64,000 nucleotides of DNA from Stutzerimonas stutzeri (GCF_024448935.1 NZ_JAMOIE010000020.1:1-64000), one strand, 5' to 3'; numbered from the stretch's first letter, positions 27,132-36,779 are shown. Numbers and translations: made by a program. The notes: generated by a model from the sequence alone, not told the origin.

Positions 27132-27218
27132 GCCGCAAGCCGCAAAGCGAGTCTCGCGCTGCTTGAGTCTTGAGTCTTGAGTCTAGAAGCTTGAAGCTTG
27201 AAGCTTGAAGCTTGAAAA
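27132..27218. repeat. Tandem heptad repeats, copy C (argG-gloA spacer)
   Basis: Directly after the argG stop come two GCCGCAA heptamers (27132-27145). From 27163 there are three exact TTGAGTC units, one TAGAAGC, three exact TTGAAGC units and a partial TTGAAAA. This is the cleanest tandem form of the TTGnnGC heptad family in the window. Exact repetition suggests recent slippage. Confidence 0.75.
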
Positions 27219-27239
27219 CCCCGGCCGCGAGCCGGGGTT
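27217..27239 (+). terminator. Hairpin downstream of argG
   Basis: A perfect 9-bp stem AACCCCGGC/GCCGGGGTT has a 5-nt loop and follows an A-rich stretch. Only two Ts follow on the top strand, so it is a probable but weak intrinsic terminator for argG. Confidence 0.55.
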
Positions 27240-27272
27240 ATGCTTTTCGCCCCGCTGATCAGGAGAGACATC

Positions 27273-27665
27273 ATGAGACTGCTGCACACCATGCTGCGAG
27301 TCGGCGACATGGAGCGATCCATCGCCTTCTATACCGAAGTGCTGGGCATGACCCTGCTGCGACGTAAGGATTATCCGGAAGGCAAGTTCACCCTGGCGTT
27401 CGTCGGTTATGGCGACGAAGCGCATAACAGCGTGCTGGAACTGACCCACAACTGGGACGTTGAAAAATATGACCTGGGCGACGGTTATGGCCATATCGCG
27501 CTGGAGGTTGAAGACGTGTACAAGGCCTGCGAGGACATTCGCAGCCGAGGCGGCAAGATCACCCGCGAGCCGGGGCCAATGAAGCATGGCACCAGCATTC
27601 TTGCGTTTATTGAAGATCCGGACGGCTACAAGGTCGAGCTGCTCTCTCCGTCGCGCCGGGACTAG
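27273..27665 (+). CDS. gloA: Lactoylglutathione lyase (glyoxalase I)
   Basis: This 130-residue glyoxalase I isomerises the methylglyoxal-glutathione hemithioacetal to lactoylglutathione. Metal ligands are recognisable in [12 protein letters not shown] (His), VLELTHNW (Glu), YGHIALEV (His) and GYKVELL (Glu). ATG 27273 is preceded by AGGAGAG. An upstream open stretch to 27240 is not conserved in character. A strong terminator follows at 27678. Confidence 0.95.
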   Translation: MRLLHTMLRVGDMERSIAFYTEVLGMTLLRRKDYPEGKFTLAFVGYGDEAHNSVLELTHNWDVEKYDLGDGYGHIALEVEDVYKACEDIRSRGGKITREPGPMKHGTSILAFIEDPDGYKVELLSPSRRD

Positions 27666-27677
27666 CAGCGACGCCAC

Positions 27678-27703
27678 AAAAGCCCCAATCACGGGGCTTT
27701 TTT
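27678..27703 (+). terminator. Rho-independent terminator after gloA
   Basis: A 9-bp AAAAGCCCC/GGGGCTTTT stem with a 6-nt loop is followed by further Ts. The group IIC intron remnant starts four bases after this T run, the type of site these introns target. Confidence 0.9.
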
Positions 27704-27706
27704 GTT

Positions 27707-27865
27707 GTGCGCCAGGCATGGCGCGTTGCGCGTAAGCGCAACTGGCTTGGCTGTGGTGGTCAAGCGGGCGACTCGGAGGTGAAAGTCCTCTATACACCCG
27801 GTATACGGAGCCGTACGTACGGTGGTGTGAGGGGTACGGCGGGAGCAATCCCGCCTCCTGCTCGC
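27707..27865 (+). mobile_element. Remnant of a group IIC intron (5' end joined to domains V-VI)
   Basis: The stretch begins GTGCGCCAGGCATGGCGC, a group IIC 5' end, and contains a GGTGAAAGTCC-like domain I segment. It ends with a domain V-like stretch (GTACGTACGGTGGTGTGAGG at 27812-27831) and a domain VI-like hairpin (GGCGGGAGCAATCCCGCC, then CTGCTCG). Known class C introns end with very similar sequence, ...GGTACGTACGGTGGTGTGAGAGG and a final CTACTCGAT. At about 159 bp it lacks most of domain I, domains II-IV and the reverse transcriptase gene. A clear catalytic triad is not visible in the domain V strand, so it is probably inert. It lies immediately downstream of the gloA terminator. Confidence 0.8.
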
Positions 27866-28054
27866 TTATAGATCGAAGTCGAACTCGTTGAGCTGCTTCT
27901 GCAGCCGGCGCTCTTCGAGCAGGTTGTCGATGATCCGACGCTTGGTCAGGTTGGTCTTGGCGACTTCGACTGGCGCCTCTGCACTATCGTCTTCGTCATC
28001 CGCGACGAAGTCATCTTCGATCTGGATCTCTTCTTTCTCGGACACTTGTCTCAC
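27866..28054 (-). CDS. Small acidic conserved protein of unknown function
   Basis: This 62-residue protein has an acidic N-terminal half (EIQIEDDFVADDEDD) and a basic helical C-terminal half (LTKRRIIDNLLEERRLQKQLNEFDFDL). No membrane segment or known domain is apparent. A gene of this type sits beside nth and the rnf operon in P. aeruginosa (PA3496 region), which supports it as real. The TAA stop at 27866-27868 abuts the 3' end of the intron remnant. Confidence 0.7.
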   Translation of the reverse strand: MRQVSEKEEIQIEDDFVADDEDDSAEAPVEVAKTNLTKRRIIDNLLEERRLQKQLNEFDFDL

Positions 28055-28154
28055 TCCCCGGCTTGGGCGCGCTGTTGGCGCACCTTATAGCGACAAAAGA
28101 GGAGGCCGTAAAAAAGATTTTTTCAATCGTGCGATAGGTATTCCCATTGGCCGC

Positions 28155-28793
28155 TCAATGGTCCGACGTCTTGTGCTTGTACTCGCAGAGATCCTCGATC
28201 CGGCAACTGCCACATTGTGGCTTGCGCGCCTTGCAGACGTAGCGCCCGTGCAGGATCAGCCAGTGATGGGCGTCGAGCAGGTAATCCTTCGGCACGAATT
28301 TGACCAGCTTGCGCTCGACCTCCAGCACGTTCCTGCCCGGGGCAATATTGGTGCGGTTGGCGACGCGAAAAATGTGAGTGTCGACCGCCATGGTGAACTG
28401 GCGAAACGCCGTATTGAGCACGACATTGGCCGTCTTGCGCCCGACACCCGGTAGCGCCTCGAGGGCCTCGCGATTGTCCGGAACCTGGCTGTCGTGTTGC
28501 TCGATGAGGATGCGGCAGGTCTCGAGTATGTTCTTCGCCTTGCTCGGGTAGAGACCGATGGTCTTGATATAGCTGCACAGACCTTCATAGCCAAGCGCAT
28601 GGATGGCTTCGGGGGTGTTGGCGACCGGGTAGAGCTTGGCTGTTGCTTTGTTGACGCCGACATCAGTGGCCTGCGCCGAAAGAATCACGGCTATCAACAG
28701 CTCGAACGGCGTGCTGTAGGCGAGCTCGGTCTTTGGCTCCGGATTGTCTTCATGAAACCGGCGAAATATCTCCCGGCGTTTTTCAGCATTCAT
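28155..28793 (-). CDS. nth: Endonuclease III
   Basis: This 212-residue base-excision repair glycosylase/lyase removes oxidised pyrimidines. The helix-hairpin-helix ALPGVGRKTANVVL contains the catalytic Lys, VDTHIFRVANR contains the catalytic Asp, and a C-terminal 4Fe-4S loop has Cys spacing C-x6-C-x2-C-x5-C (CKARKPQCGSCRIEDLC). It lies downstream of rnfE on the same strand, the usual rnf-nth arrangement, but is separated from it by a heptad repeat element. Confidence 0.96.
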   Translation of the reverse strand: MNAEKRREIFRRFHEDNPEPKTELAYSTPFELLIAVILSAQATDVGVNKATAKLYPVANTPEAIHALGYEGLCSYIKTIGLYPSKAKNILETCRILIEQHDSQVPDNREALEALPGVGRKTANVVLNTAFRQFTMAVDTHIFRVANRTNIAPGRNVLEVERKLVKFVPKDYLLDAHHWLILHGRYVCKARKPQCGSCRIEDLCEYKHKTSDH

Positions 28794-28802
28794 AAGGCAG
28801 TT

Positions 28803-28898
28803 CCAAGCTTCCAGCTTCCAGCTTCAAGCCACAAGCTTGGGCGCAATAACGATGGCTTCACGCTGCTTCTACTTGCCGCTTGAGAGGCTTGCAGCTTC
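28803..28898. repeat. Inverted heptad repeat element, copy D (rnfE-nth spacer)
   Basis: The left arm holds GCTTCCA twice, GCTTCAA, GCCACAA and GCTTGGG (28807-28841). The right arm (28865-28898) has GCTTCTA, TTGCCGC and TTGAGAG followed by GCTTGCAGCTTCAA. The last bases include the rnfE stop codon (28897-28899). It belongs to the same heptad family as the copies at 4012, 10171 and 27132, but its units have diverged more. Confidence 0.65.
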
Positions 28899-29610
28899 AA
28901 TCAATCACCCCAGTGACTCGCACACGGCGGCTCTGGCCAGGCGCATCTGGCTGCGTCGCCCCGGCGCGCTCAGTGAAATGCTCGTCGATACGATTTTTCA
29001 GGGCGATCAGCAGGCCGAGCACGATGAAGGCGCCGGGGGGCAGGATGGCCAACAGGAAGCCCTTGTAGTCACTGACCAGTGTCAATTGCCAGTCGGCCGC
29101 AATCGGGCCGAACAATAGCTGCATGTCGGCGAACACCGCGCCGGTGCCCACCAGCTCGCGCAGGCCGCCCAGCGCCACCAGCACCAGTGCGAACCCGAGG
29201 CCCATCAACAAGCCGTCAAAGCCTGCAATCAACGGGTTGTGTTTGGCGGCAAAACCGTCGGCACGGCCGAGAATGACGCAGTTTGTCGTGATCAGCGGGA
29301 TGAAGATGCCGAGTATCTGATAAAGCTCGTAGGTATAGGCCTGCATGAGCAGCTCGATGCAGGTCGTCAATGCCGCGATGATCATCACGAAGGCGGGCAG
29401 CCGCACCGCGGTGTTGACTACGCCACGTACCAGCGATACGCCGACATTCGAGCAGATCAATACCAGGGCAGTGGCGAGCCCGAGCCCGAGCGCATTGACC
29501 GCCGAGTTGCTCACGCCGAGCAGCGGGCACAGCCCTAGGAGCTGGACGAGCGCCGGATTGTTCTTCCACAGGCCGTTGATACTCAGTTCGCGGTAGCTTG
29601 GATTGCTCAT
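28897..29610 (-). CDS. rnfE: Rnf electron transport complex subunit RnfE
   Basis: This 237-residue integral membrane subunit has about six helices and the [19 protein letters not shown] and [13 protein letters not shown] motifs shared with RnfA. RnfA and RnfE form an inverted pair that binds an Fe-S centre in the membrane. The complex couples NADH-ferredoxin electron transfer to ion movement or keeps SoxR reduced. It overlaps rnfG by 4 bp and is the last rnf gene before nth. Confidence 0.95.
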   Translation of the reverse strand: MSNPSYRELSINGLWKNNPALVQLLGLCPLLGVSNSAVNALGLGLATALVLICSNVGVSLVRGVVNTAVRLPAFVMIIAALTTCIELLMQAYTYELYQILGIFIPLITTNCVILGRADGFAAKHNPLIAGFDGLLMGLGFALVLVALGGLRELVGTGAVFADMQLLFGPIAADWQLTLVSDYKGFLLAILPPGAFIVLGLLIALKNRIDEHFTERAGATQPDAPGQSRRVRVTGVID

Positions 29611-30374
29611 TGGCCTCGGTCCTGCTCGGTGTGCGGATCGTTGATCGGCAATATATCGCGGGTCGCGGCGGCGCCGGCCCGTGAATGTGTAGCCACCTCG
29701 TCGGGCTCGACCTCGTTTTCAAGCGCTGCCTCGGCTGCTATCGGAGCCGTATCGGTGGCGAGCAGCTGCTGCTTGTGAGTCGCGAAATACTGCAGGGCCC
29801 GATGGACCGCGCCGACCACGGCACGCGGGGTGATGGTGGCCCCGGCGAATTGATCGAACTCGCCACGATCCTTCTTGACGGCCCAGCCGGAGGCCTCCGG
29901 GTTGCTCAGCGAGCGGTTTTCGAAACTGCGTATCCAGGGGCTCTTGGCCAGCTCGACCTTGTCCCCCAGACCGGGTGTTTCCCGATGCGCGACCACGCGC
30001 ACGCCGGCAATCCGCCCGTCGGCCTGCACACCTATGAGCAGGTGGATCGCACCGCTGTAACCATCCGGTGCAATGGCTTGAAGGATCACCGCGCTTGGCT
30101 GGCCGTTCTTCGTTGCGATATAGGCCGGCATGGCCTGCCGCGTGCCGAGCAGCGGATCCTGTAGCTCGACGCTGCTATCGAGCAACTGATTGTCGTAGGT
30201 GTTTTTCGGAAGAATCTGGTTAAGGGCGCGTAATTGCGCGGCGCGCTCCGAGGCTTGGATGCGTTCTGCAGTGAACTGCTGCAGCAGCGTCACGCCGCCA
30301 ACGGTGAAAATGGCGAACAGCCCCAGCACCAGGCTGTTCTTAAGCATCGAGCGACTGAGTTCAGGGATGATCAT
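29607..30374 (-). CDS. rnfG: Rnf complex subunit RnfG (covalent FMN)
   Basis: The 255-residue protein has an N-terminal membrane anchor (about 10-30) and a periplasmic FMN-binding domain. The covalent flavin site is the GATIT segment in [13 protein letters not shown]. The chosen ATG at 30374 (MIIPELSRS) overlaps the rnfD stop by coupling distance; the frame also opens at 30419 inside rnfD. The C-terminal tail is Glu/Ala-rich. Confidence 0.92.
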   Translation of the reverse strand: MIIPELSRSMLKNSLVLGLFAIFTVGGVTLLQQFTAERIQASERAAQLRALNQILPKNTYDNQLLDSSVELQDPLLGTRQAMPAYIATKNGQPSAVILQAIAPDGYSGAIHLLIGVQADGRIAGVRVVAHRETPGLGDKVELAKSPWIRSFENRSLSNPEASGWAVKKDRGEFDQFAGATITPRAVVGAVHRALQYFATHKQQLLATDTAPIAAEAALENEVEPDEVATHSRAGAAATRDILPINDPHTEQDRGQ

Positions 30375-30375
30375 G

Positions 30376-31404
30376 TCATTCGCCCAGCTTGAAGCCGCGC
30401 TCGGCCTTGCGGTGGCCATAGGTGCGCGGACGGGTGTAGTAATCGATGGTCGGAGCCGACAGGTTCATCAGCAGCACGGCGAAGGCCACTGCGTCCGGAT
30501 AGCCGCCCCAGGCGCGAATGACATAAACGAGAATGCCGACGCCAGCGCCGAAAATCAGTCGCCCCTGGTTGCTGGTGGCGCTGCTCACCGGATCGGTGAC
30601 GATGAAGAAGGCCCCGAGCATGGTGGCGCCGCTGAGCAGGTGGAACAGCGGTGAACCATGGCTATCGGAGCCTGACCCGTTCCAGAACAGGAGGCTCATG
30701 ATTGCCAGCGCGGCAAGCATGCCAATAGGCGCATGCCAGGTGAATAAGCGTTTGTGCAAGAGGAACAGCCCGCCGGCAAGAAATGCGAGATTGATCACTT
30801 CCGAGCCAATGCCGCCGAAGTGGCCGAACGCGGGGTTGGCCCAGAGCTCATCCACAGTAAGACTCTTGTTGACCTTGAACACATCGAGCGCGGTGGCTTG
30901 TGTCCAGCCGTCCGGCAGCGAGGCGATGCCGAGGATGTGTTGCAGGCCGGCGCTCAGCCCGACCGTATGGGGCACAGGCCAGGTCGTCATTTCCACAGGA
31001 AAGGAGACCAGTACCACCACATAGCCGATCATCGCCGGGTTGAAGGGGTTCTGCCCAAGGCCGCCGTAGAGCTGCTTGCCGAGTACGATGGCGCTGCCGG
31101 TGGCGATCAATGTCAGCCACCAGGGTGAGTACGGCGGCAATGCCAGCGCTAGCAGGACTGCCGTAACCAATGCGCTGCCGTCGCGCAGGAAGAACTGCAC
31201 CGGACGTTGCCTCAGCCGAAGTATCAGTGCTTCACTGCCGAGCGCGACAGCGCTGGCCCAGATCAGGTTAATCAGCGTTCCGGCGCCATACAGCCAAGTC
31301 AGCGCGATCACGCCGGGCAGGGTTGCCGCCAGGACCAGCAACATGACGCGCTGAGTGCGGTTGCTCCCCGTGGTGTGCGGCGAGGTGATTCGGGGCAGGG
31401 CCAT
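30376..31404 (-). CDS. rnfD: Rnf complex subunit RnfD (covalent FMN)
   Basis: This 342-residue polytopic membrane subunit has the flavin attachment motif [20 protein letters not shown] and the [18 protein letters not shown] segment typical of RnfD/NqrB. It is the ion-translocating core with RnfA/E. There is an 84-bp gap to rnfC, the longest gap within this rnf operon. Confidence 0.95.
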   Translation of the reverse strand: MALPRITSPHTTGSNRTQRVMLLVLAATLPGVIALTWLYGAGTLINLIWASAVALGSEALILRLRQRPVQFFLRDGSALVTAVLLALALPPYSPWWLTLIATGSAIVLGKQLYGGLGQNPFNPAMIGYVVVLVSFPVEMTTWPVPHTVGLSAGLQHILGIASLPDGWTQATALDVFKVNKSLTVDELWANPAFGHFGGIGSEVINLAFLAGGLFLLHKRLFTWHAPIGMLAALAIMSLLFWNGSGSDSHGSPLFHLLSGATMLGAFFIVTDPVSSATSNQGRLIFGAGVGILVYVIRAWGGYPDAVAFAVLLMNLSAPTIDYYTRPRTYGHRKAERGFKLGE

Positions 31405-31488
31405 TGGCTCTCCGGTAGACGTTCGAAAGGAATCCTGATCAGGTGCTGATCGTTGCGATCCCGAAAACAGCGCCGACGGCGTTGTTCC

Positions 31489-33774
31489 TTACGATTGGGT
31501 GTGTTCCTGTAGTTTTTGCTCGGCTTCGCTCAAACGTGCTCGGGCGCGTTCGACGGCCTCGGCTTCACTGTTGTCGTCGCGCTCGAGCTTGCGCAAATCG
31601 GCCCGCGCAAACGCAACTTCTGTCTTGAATGCGCGAGTCTGGTCATCTATCGGTTGCTTGTCTGTGCGTACCAATGCGGGTGCTGGTTTGCCGGACTGCG
31701 CTTCCGCGTCATGAAGCGCGTGTTCCGCGCTGGCCAGCCCATCGCGCAGCTTGCTCAACTGCGCCTCTTCGGCGCCGGCTTGTTCGGCTTTCTTGAGCTC
31801 GGCGCGTTTCATCGCCAACTCGATCTTGGCTTTCTTCAGCGCCTCTTCGCCGGGCGTCTTGGTTTTGGCGGCCGGCGTGTTTTGCGTTGCCGGTTCAAGC
31901 GCGGCTTCGGCCTCGGCCAGCTGCGATCGCAAGCGGCTCAGCTCTGCCTCCTGCTCGGCATCTCTGGTTTCGATTTTCTCCAGCTTGCGGACCTGTGCTC
32001 GCAACATTGCGGCTTCGATCTTGGCTTTTTTGGCCGCCTCGTCGTTGACCGGCGATGCTGCGACGGGACTGTCGGTCGCCCGGGCGGCTTCGTTCAGGGC
32101 CTTCTGCGCGCTGGCAGCCGCGGTGCGTAACTCGGCAACCTGCGCTTCCAGTTCGGGCGTTGCGTGAATGATGAGCTGCTTTTCAGCTTTTTTTAGCGCG
32201 ACCTGCACCATGCTGGCTTCGATCTTGAGCTTCTTCTGCTGTTCGGACAGGCCCGCTTTCTGCGCCTGGACGCGCGCGACGGGATCGTCCTGATTCGGTA
32301 CGGTGTTGGCCTCGGTCTGCGCTGCCTTGGCCTTTGCAGCGCGTTCGGCGCGGGCCTTGCGGTCGGCCTCCTTCTGCTCTTCGGCACGGCGCAGACGCTC
32401 CTGGCGCAGCTCGAAGCGCTGCTTGGAGTGTTCGGCTTTCTGTTGCTTCTGCTGCAGTTCGCGGATTTCGCCCTTGGCGGCGCGGTAGTACTGCACCAGC
32501 GGGATACTCGACGGGCAGACGTAGGCACAGGCGCCACACTCGATGCAGTCGAACAGGTTGTAGGCTTTGAGCTGCTGATGCTCCTGGCCCAGCGCGAAGA
32601 AATGCAGCTGTTGCGGTAACAGACTCGCCGGGCAGACCTCTGCACACTCGCCGCAGCGAATGCATGGCAGCGCTGGTGGTGGCGGAGGCAGCTCCGCAAG
32701 CGTGCTGGCGAGCAAGCAGTTGGTGGTCTTGATCACTGGCACGTCCACCGACGGCAGGGTGAAGCCCATCATCGGTCCGCCCATGATCAGCCGGTTGAGC
32801 CGGGCAGGGTCGAGACCGGCGAAGGCCAGCAGGTCGGCCACTGGCGTGCCGATCAACGCCTCGACGTTCATGGGGCGTGCCAACGCTTCGCCGGTAAGGG
32901 TGGTGACGCGCGAGATGAGTGGCTTGCCTAACAGCACGGCATCATGAATGGCCACGCAGGTGCCGACGTTCTGGCAGAGCATGCCGATGTCGGCCGGCAA
33001 GCCACCGCTGGGCACCTCTTCGCCGGTCAGAACCTGTATCAGCTGCTTTTCGCCACCCGAGGGGTACTTGCTGGGGAGCGCCTTGATCCGAAAATCGCGC
33101 TCGCCAACCGCTACGCGCACGGCTTCGATCGCCTCGGGCTTGTTGTCTTCGATGCCGATTAGGACCAGCTCCGGCTGGATCAGGTGAACGAGTATCTCGA
33201 TCCCCGTGACAAGCTCATGGGCTTTCTCCCGCATCAACGTGTCGTCGGCCGTGAGATAGGGCTCGCATTCGGTGCCATTGATGATCAGAGCACGAGTCTT
33301 TCCGGGGGGCGGGCGGTTCAGCTTGACGGCCGTAGGGAAGCCAGCGCCCCCAAGCCCACTGACGCCTGCTTGACGGATTTGCTCCAGCAGCTGGTCGGGC
33401 GGCATTGTCCGGTAGTCCGGTTGCGGCTGCAGTTCGATCCATTCGTCATGACCATCGCTGTCGATCGCAATGGCAGCGCTGAGCATTCCCGACACGTGAG
33501 GGTAGGGCTGGGGACCTATGACACTCACTGTGCCGGACGTAGGGGCATGTACCGGCACACTGACGAAGCCAGCGGCCTCGGCGATCTTCTGCCCCTTGAG
33601 CACACGCTCACCCAGCACAACGCATGGCTCGGCAGGCGCACCGATGTGCTGGGCCAGCGGAACAACCAGCCGCGCAGGGAGCGGCGGCAGCTGGATCGGC
33701 GTGCGGTTGGATAGGTCCTTGCGCTCCGGCGGCTGTATGCCGCCAGGCATATTCCAGAGGTTCTGCGAGGTCAT
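31489..33774 (-). CDS. rnfC: Rnf complex subunit RnfC with long coiled-coil tail
   Basis: The 761-residue peripheral NADH-binding subunit is built from an N-terminal RnfC barrel, an NADH/FMN-binding domain ([13 protein letters not shown]), a SLBB domain, and two 4Fe-4S motifs ([12 protein letters not shown] and [12 protein letters not shown]). From about residue 440 to the end comes a charged Ala/Lys/Glu coiled coil with a degenerate repeat ([19 protein letters not shown] type, at least four copies). The ATG at 33774 ([12 protein letters not shown]) overlaps the rnfB stop by 4 bp. The tail length varies widely in the family. Confidence 0.94.
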   Translation of the reverse strand: MTSQNLWNMPGGIQPPERKDLSNRTPIQLPPLPARLVVPLAQHIGAPAEPCVVLGERVLKGQKIAEAAGFVSVPVHAPTSGTVSVIGPQPYPHVSGMLSAAIAIDSDGHDEWIELQPQPDYRTMPPDQLLEQIRQAGVSGLGGAGFPTAVKLNRPPPGKTRALIINGTECEPYLTADDTLMREKAHELVTGIEILVHLIQPELVLIGIEDNKPEAIEAVRVAVGERDFRIKALPSKYPSGGEKQLIQVLTGEEVPSGGLPADIGMLCQNVGTCVAIHDAVLLGKPLISRVTTLTGEALARPMNVEALIGTPVADLLAFAGLDPARLNRLIMGGPMMGFTLPSVDVPVIKTTNCLLASTLAELPPPPPALPCIRCGECAEVCPASLLPQQLHFFALGQEHQQLKAYNLFDCIECGACAYVCPSSIPLVQYYRAAKGEIRELQQKQQKAEHSKQRFELRQERLRRAEEQKEADRKARAERAAKAKAAQTEANTVPNQDDPVARVQAQKAGLSEQQKKLKIEASMVQVALKKAEKQLIIHATPELEAQVAELRTAAASAQKALNEAARATDSPVAASPVNDEAAKKAKIEAAMLRAQVRKLEKIETRDAEQEAELSRLRSQLAEAEAALEPATQNTPAAKTKTPGEEALKKAKIELAMKRAELKKAEQAGAEEAQLSKLRDGLASAEHALHDAEAQSGKPAPALVRTDKQPIDDQTRAFKTEVAFARADLRKLERDDNSEAEAVERARARLSEAEQKLQEHTQS

Positions 33775-34346
33775 GCGGCCTGCTCCCGATCCCTGGCTAT
33801 CAGTTGGCCTGGCATCAAGGGTTGGTCCCACTTCCAACGCTGCAGGTTGCTGCCCAGTTCAATCATGTCGATGCAATCCACCGGGCAGGGCTCCACGCAG
33901 AGATCGCAGCCGGTGCATTCGGAGACGATGACCGTATGCATCTGTTTGGCGGCGCCGACGATGGCATCCACCGGGCAGGCCTGGATGCACTTGGTGCAGC
34001 CGATGCACTCGGCTTCGCGGATATAGGCGATGCGTGGCGGCACCTCGCCTTCAACGGCATCCAGCGGTTCGGGCTCGACATCGAGCAGGTCGGCCAAGGC
34101 CTGGATGGTCGATTCGCCACCGGGTGGGCACTTGTTGATCTTGTCGCCGCCTGCAATCGCCTCGGCGTAAGGCTTGCAGCCTGGATAGCCGCACTGGCCG
34201 CACTGCGTCTGCGGCAACAGCGCGTTGATCTGCTCGGCAATCGGATCCCCCTCGACGCGAAAACGCACCGCGGCGAAACCGAGAATGGCGCCGCACACCA
34301 GGCACAGCGCCAGCAGCGCGAGTACGGCAATCACGACCAGACTCAT
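33771..34346 (-). CDS. rnfB: Rnf complex subunit RnfB (polyferredoxin)
   Basis: The 191-residue protein has an N-terminal membrane helix (about 5-27), an Fe4S4 module ([16 protein letters not shown]) and two ferredoxin-type clusters ([12 protein letters not shown] and [12 protein letters not shown]). It relays electrons between ferredoxin and the membrane subunits. It overlaps rnfA and rnfC by 4 bp each. Confidence 0.95.
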   Translation of the reverse strand: MSLVVIAVLALLALCLVCGAILGFAAVRFRVEGDPIAEQINALLPQTQCGQCGYPGCKPYAEAIAGGDKINKCPPGGESTIQALADLLDVEPEPLDAVEGEVPPRIAYIREAECIGCTKCIQACPVDAIVGAAKQMHTVIVSECTGCDLCVEPCPVDCIDMIELGSNLQRWKWDQPLMPGQLIARDREQAA

Positions 34347-34927
34347 AGCTTGATCAACCCACTGAAGCCCATGAACGCCAGCGACATCAACCCAGCCGTG
34401 ACCATGCCGATGGCTGCGCCCTGGAACGACCTGGGTACGTCGGCAATGGCGATGCGCTCACGCATGGCCGCAAACAGTACCAATACCAGCGAAAAACCCA
34501 GGCCTGCGGCAAATCCGTTCGCCGTAGCGGTTAGAAAGGTGAACTCGGATTTGTTGGCATTCAGCAGCGCGACCCCGAGCACGATGCAGTTGGTGGTGAT
34601 CAACGGCAGGAAGATGCCCAGCACGCGATACAGCAGAGGACTGGTCTTGTTCACCACCATCTCGGTGAACTGCACCACCACGGCGATCACCAGGATGAAG
34701 CTGATGGTTCGGAGGAACTCCAGGTCCAGCGGCTTCAGGACGTACTGCTGAACGATGTAACTGCACATGGCTGCCAAGGTCAGCACGAAGGTCGTGGCCA
34801 GCGAAAGACCAATGGCCGTTTCGATTTTCTTCGAAACACCCATGAACGGACACAGACCGAGAAACTGCACCAGTACGAAGTTATTGACCAGAATGGCGCT
34901 AACCATGATCAGAGCGAGTTCGGTCAT
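34343..34927 (-). CDS. rnfA: Rnf complex subunit RnfA
   Basis: This 194-residue six-helix membrane protein has the [20 protein letters not shown] and [14 protein letters not shown] motifs, paralogous to RnfE. It is first gene of rnfABCDGE. ATG 34927 (MTELALIM) gives the family length; an upstream in-frame ATG at 34951 is weaker. This is the nth-linked rnf set, of the kind found in most Pseudomonas. Confidence 0.95.
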   Translation of the reverse strand: MTELALIMVSAILVNNFVLVQFLGLCPFMGVSKKIETAIGLSLATTFVLTLAAMCSYIVQQYVLKPLDLEFLRTISFILVIAVVVQFTEMVVNKTSPLLYRVLGIFLPLITTNCIVLGVALLNANKSEFTFLTATANGFAAGLGFSLVLVLFAAMRERIAIADVPRSFQGAAIGMVTAGLMSLAFMGFSGLIKL

Positions 34928-35155
34928 CGCGGATTCCTGTGCGCTCTGCATGAGCCGAGGCTAAAAGGCCGCTATTATCGGGAAGCGGCGGCAGCCGTAC
35001 AAGGCCGCGGCGTGATGTGGCTTCGACTCTGCCCCCGGTTCGGTGACACATATGGAAATGCATCAACCAACCGTTTGGATGCCAGCCTAACATTTGCTGT
35101 GGTCTGATCAATTGAGGCCGCAACTCCCAGGCGGGGCGGTCCATGGAGGTGCTTG

Positions 35156-35602
35156 ATGAAGATGCGAATAGCGGTTTTGCTGCTGGGGCTCGGTTTAGGC
35201 GCCCAAGCATGTGCTGAGTCTCGGGGCGGCGTGTGGGTCTATCGACCTGATGGCGGCAGTTATCGCGTCGAAAATCGCGCATATCAGTACGACCCGCGCA
35301 GTCCATACCCTCAACACAGGCAATATCCCCAGAACCTGCCGCCTCGCTACCAGGGGCAGCTTCCGCCGCAATACTACGATCGGCACCGCGGGTTGGATCG
35401 GCACCGCTGGGATGATGGGCGACGGAGCGAGATCCGCCAGCCGCAGCGGTGGAAAGATGAGCGGCGGTCCAGGTTCGATAGCCCATCGCGTTGGAAGCGT
35501 GATCACCTGCGAAATCTTGGCCGGCCACCACTGGTCCGCGATGGGCGCGACTTCCGGATGCATCAGCGGCGCAATTTCAACGGTCGACATTACCGCCGCT
35601 GA
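35156..35602 (+). CDS. Exported Arg/Tyr/Pro-rich basic protein of unknown function
   Basis: The 148-residue protein has a signal peptide (about 1-20, LLLGLGLGAQACA). The mature part is rich in Arg, Tyr, Pro, Gln and His, with repeated short RYQ/QYYD/RH elements and a strongly positive second half (DERRSRFDSPSRWKRDH). GGAGGT precedes the ATG by 5 bp; a TTG at 35153 is also open. No known domain is recognised. It resembles low-complexity periplasmic proteins such as RcnB-like ones in composition only. Confidence 0.7.
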   Translation: MKMRIAVLLLGLGLGAQACAESRGGVWVYRPDGGSYRVENRAYQYDPRSPYPQHRQYPQNLPPRYQGQLPPQYYDRHRGLDRHRWDDGRRSEIRQPQRWKDERRSRFDSPSRWKRDHLRNLGRPPLVRDGRDFRMHQRRNFNGRHYRR

Positions 35603-35698
35603 TAAGCACGCTGCCGCTGCGCTGACCGTCACACGCGGCGCTGGTCGAGACTTGCTGACTAGTCGCCTTCAAGCTGCATCTGTGTCATTAGCTCGAGG

Positions 35699-36517
35699 TC
35701 AGCGGTTTCTCCAGCGAGGATCACGTTTTTCCAGAAACGCATTGACCCCTTCGAGCGTGTCGTCGGCTTCGAACAGATCGATAAAGGCTTCACGTTCTGC
35801 GGCTGCGAAGTGTGCTGGGCCGCGACTGTGCATCGAGTCAATCAGGGGTTTAATGGCGCGAACGGCAACCGGGCTCTGACGCGCCACACGGGAGGCCAGC
35901 AGCAGTGCGTGCCCACGCGCCTCCCCGGATTCCACCACCTGCTCTACCAGGCCGATACGCAGAGCCGTGTCCGCCGTGACGCGTTCACCGCAGAGTATCA
36001 TCCGCTTCGCCCAGCCTTCACCCACTAGCCATGCGAGTGCCTGCGTACCACCCGCGCAGGGCAACAGGCCAACCGATGCTTCCGGTAGCCCCAGTTGAGC
36101 TTGTTGTTCAACGATACGGATGTCGCATGCCAATGCACATTCCAGACCGCCGCCAAGCGCGAAGCCGTTGATGGCAGCTATGGATACTCCACGGAAGCTG
36201 CGAAGGGCCTCGAAGGCTTCGCCAAAACGCTTCGCCATCTCCCGTGCGCGGGTGCGATCGCCATCGGCAAAGAGCTTGAGGTCGGCGCCAGCGCTGAAGA
36301 ATTTTTCGCCCTGGCCGGTGATCACCAGTGCATAGACCTCGTCGTCATGGTTCAGATGCTCGACGACTTGCTTGAGGCCGATCAGCGACTCACGGTCCCA
36401 GGTATTGGCGGGGGGATGGTTGATAGTGATCAGCGCGGTATGCCCATGTTTTTCCACGGTTAGCTTGTGCGTCAGGTCAAAAAATCCGGACTTGTAGGGT
36501 TCGACTGCATTGCTCAT
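35699..36517 (-). CDS. Enoyl-CoA hydratase
   Basis: This 272-residue crotonase carries both catalytic glutamates in the normal places (ALGGGLECALACD and GLPEASVGLLPCAGGTQ) plus the oxyanion-hole segment EKFFSAGADLKLF. It is therefore a plausible true 2-enoyl-CoA hydratase of fatty acid metabolism, unlike the crotonase at 16618. The start at 36517 (MSNAVEPY) is chosen; an in-frame ATG at 36529 is very close to its GAGG. Confidence 0.9.
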   Translation of the reverse strand: MSNAVEPYKSGFFDLTHKLTVEKHGHTALITINHPPANTWDRESLIGLKQVVEHLNHDDEVYALVITGQGEKFFSAGADLKLFADGDRTRAREMAKRFGEAFEALRSFRGVSIAAINGFALGGGLECALACDIRIVEQQAQLGLPEASVGLLPCAGGTQALAWLVGEGWAKRMILCGERVTADTALRIGLVEQVVESGEARGHALLLASRVARQSPVAVRAIKPLIDSMHSRGPAHFAAAEREAFIDLFEADDTLEGVNAFLEKRDPRWRNR

Positions 36518-36740
36518 GGTGATGGTCATCCTCGTCGATATCGAATGCCTGCGACTCGTCTGTCTGATGCCTGAACGGGCATGTACTACAGGCCAAACGG
36601 CAACAGGTCGGTCCTCAGGCCAAGTCTAGTTGCAATCGTTTCGACCTGGCGAGGCGTTGGGGCGGCGTGACAGCCACCGATCCGCGAGCAGGATATCGTT
36701 GATGCGGCGCAAAGCGAGAGAGGTGCGCGCGACGAGGTCT

Positions 36741-36773
36741 GGAGCGGCCTGGCTTTGCCAAACCGCTCCTTTT
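36741..36773. terminator. Two-tier hairpin after the substrate-binding pseudogene
   Basis: GGAGCGG/CCGCTCC encloses TGGC/GCCA with a 3-nt loop. Four Ts follow on the top strand and none on the bottom. It lies just past the ancestral stop of the substrate-binding gene. It may act as a terminator or a transcript-end barrier. Confidence 0.45.
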
Positions 36774-36779
36774 GCCTGG

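Noticed and set aside
27707-27865. Riboswitch or small RNA gene behind gloA
   Set aside because: The order of elements and the characteristic ends match a group IIC intron better. It lies after, not before, the neighbouring gene start.
35211-35879. 222-codon + strand frame overlapping the basic exported protein and the enoyl-CoA hydratase
   Set aside because: It is out of frame with the signal-peptide protein and antisense to a clear gene. It has no ribosome site.
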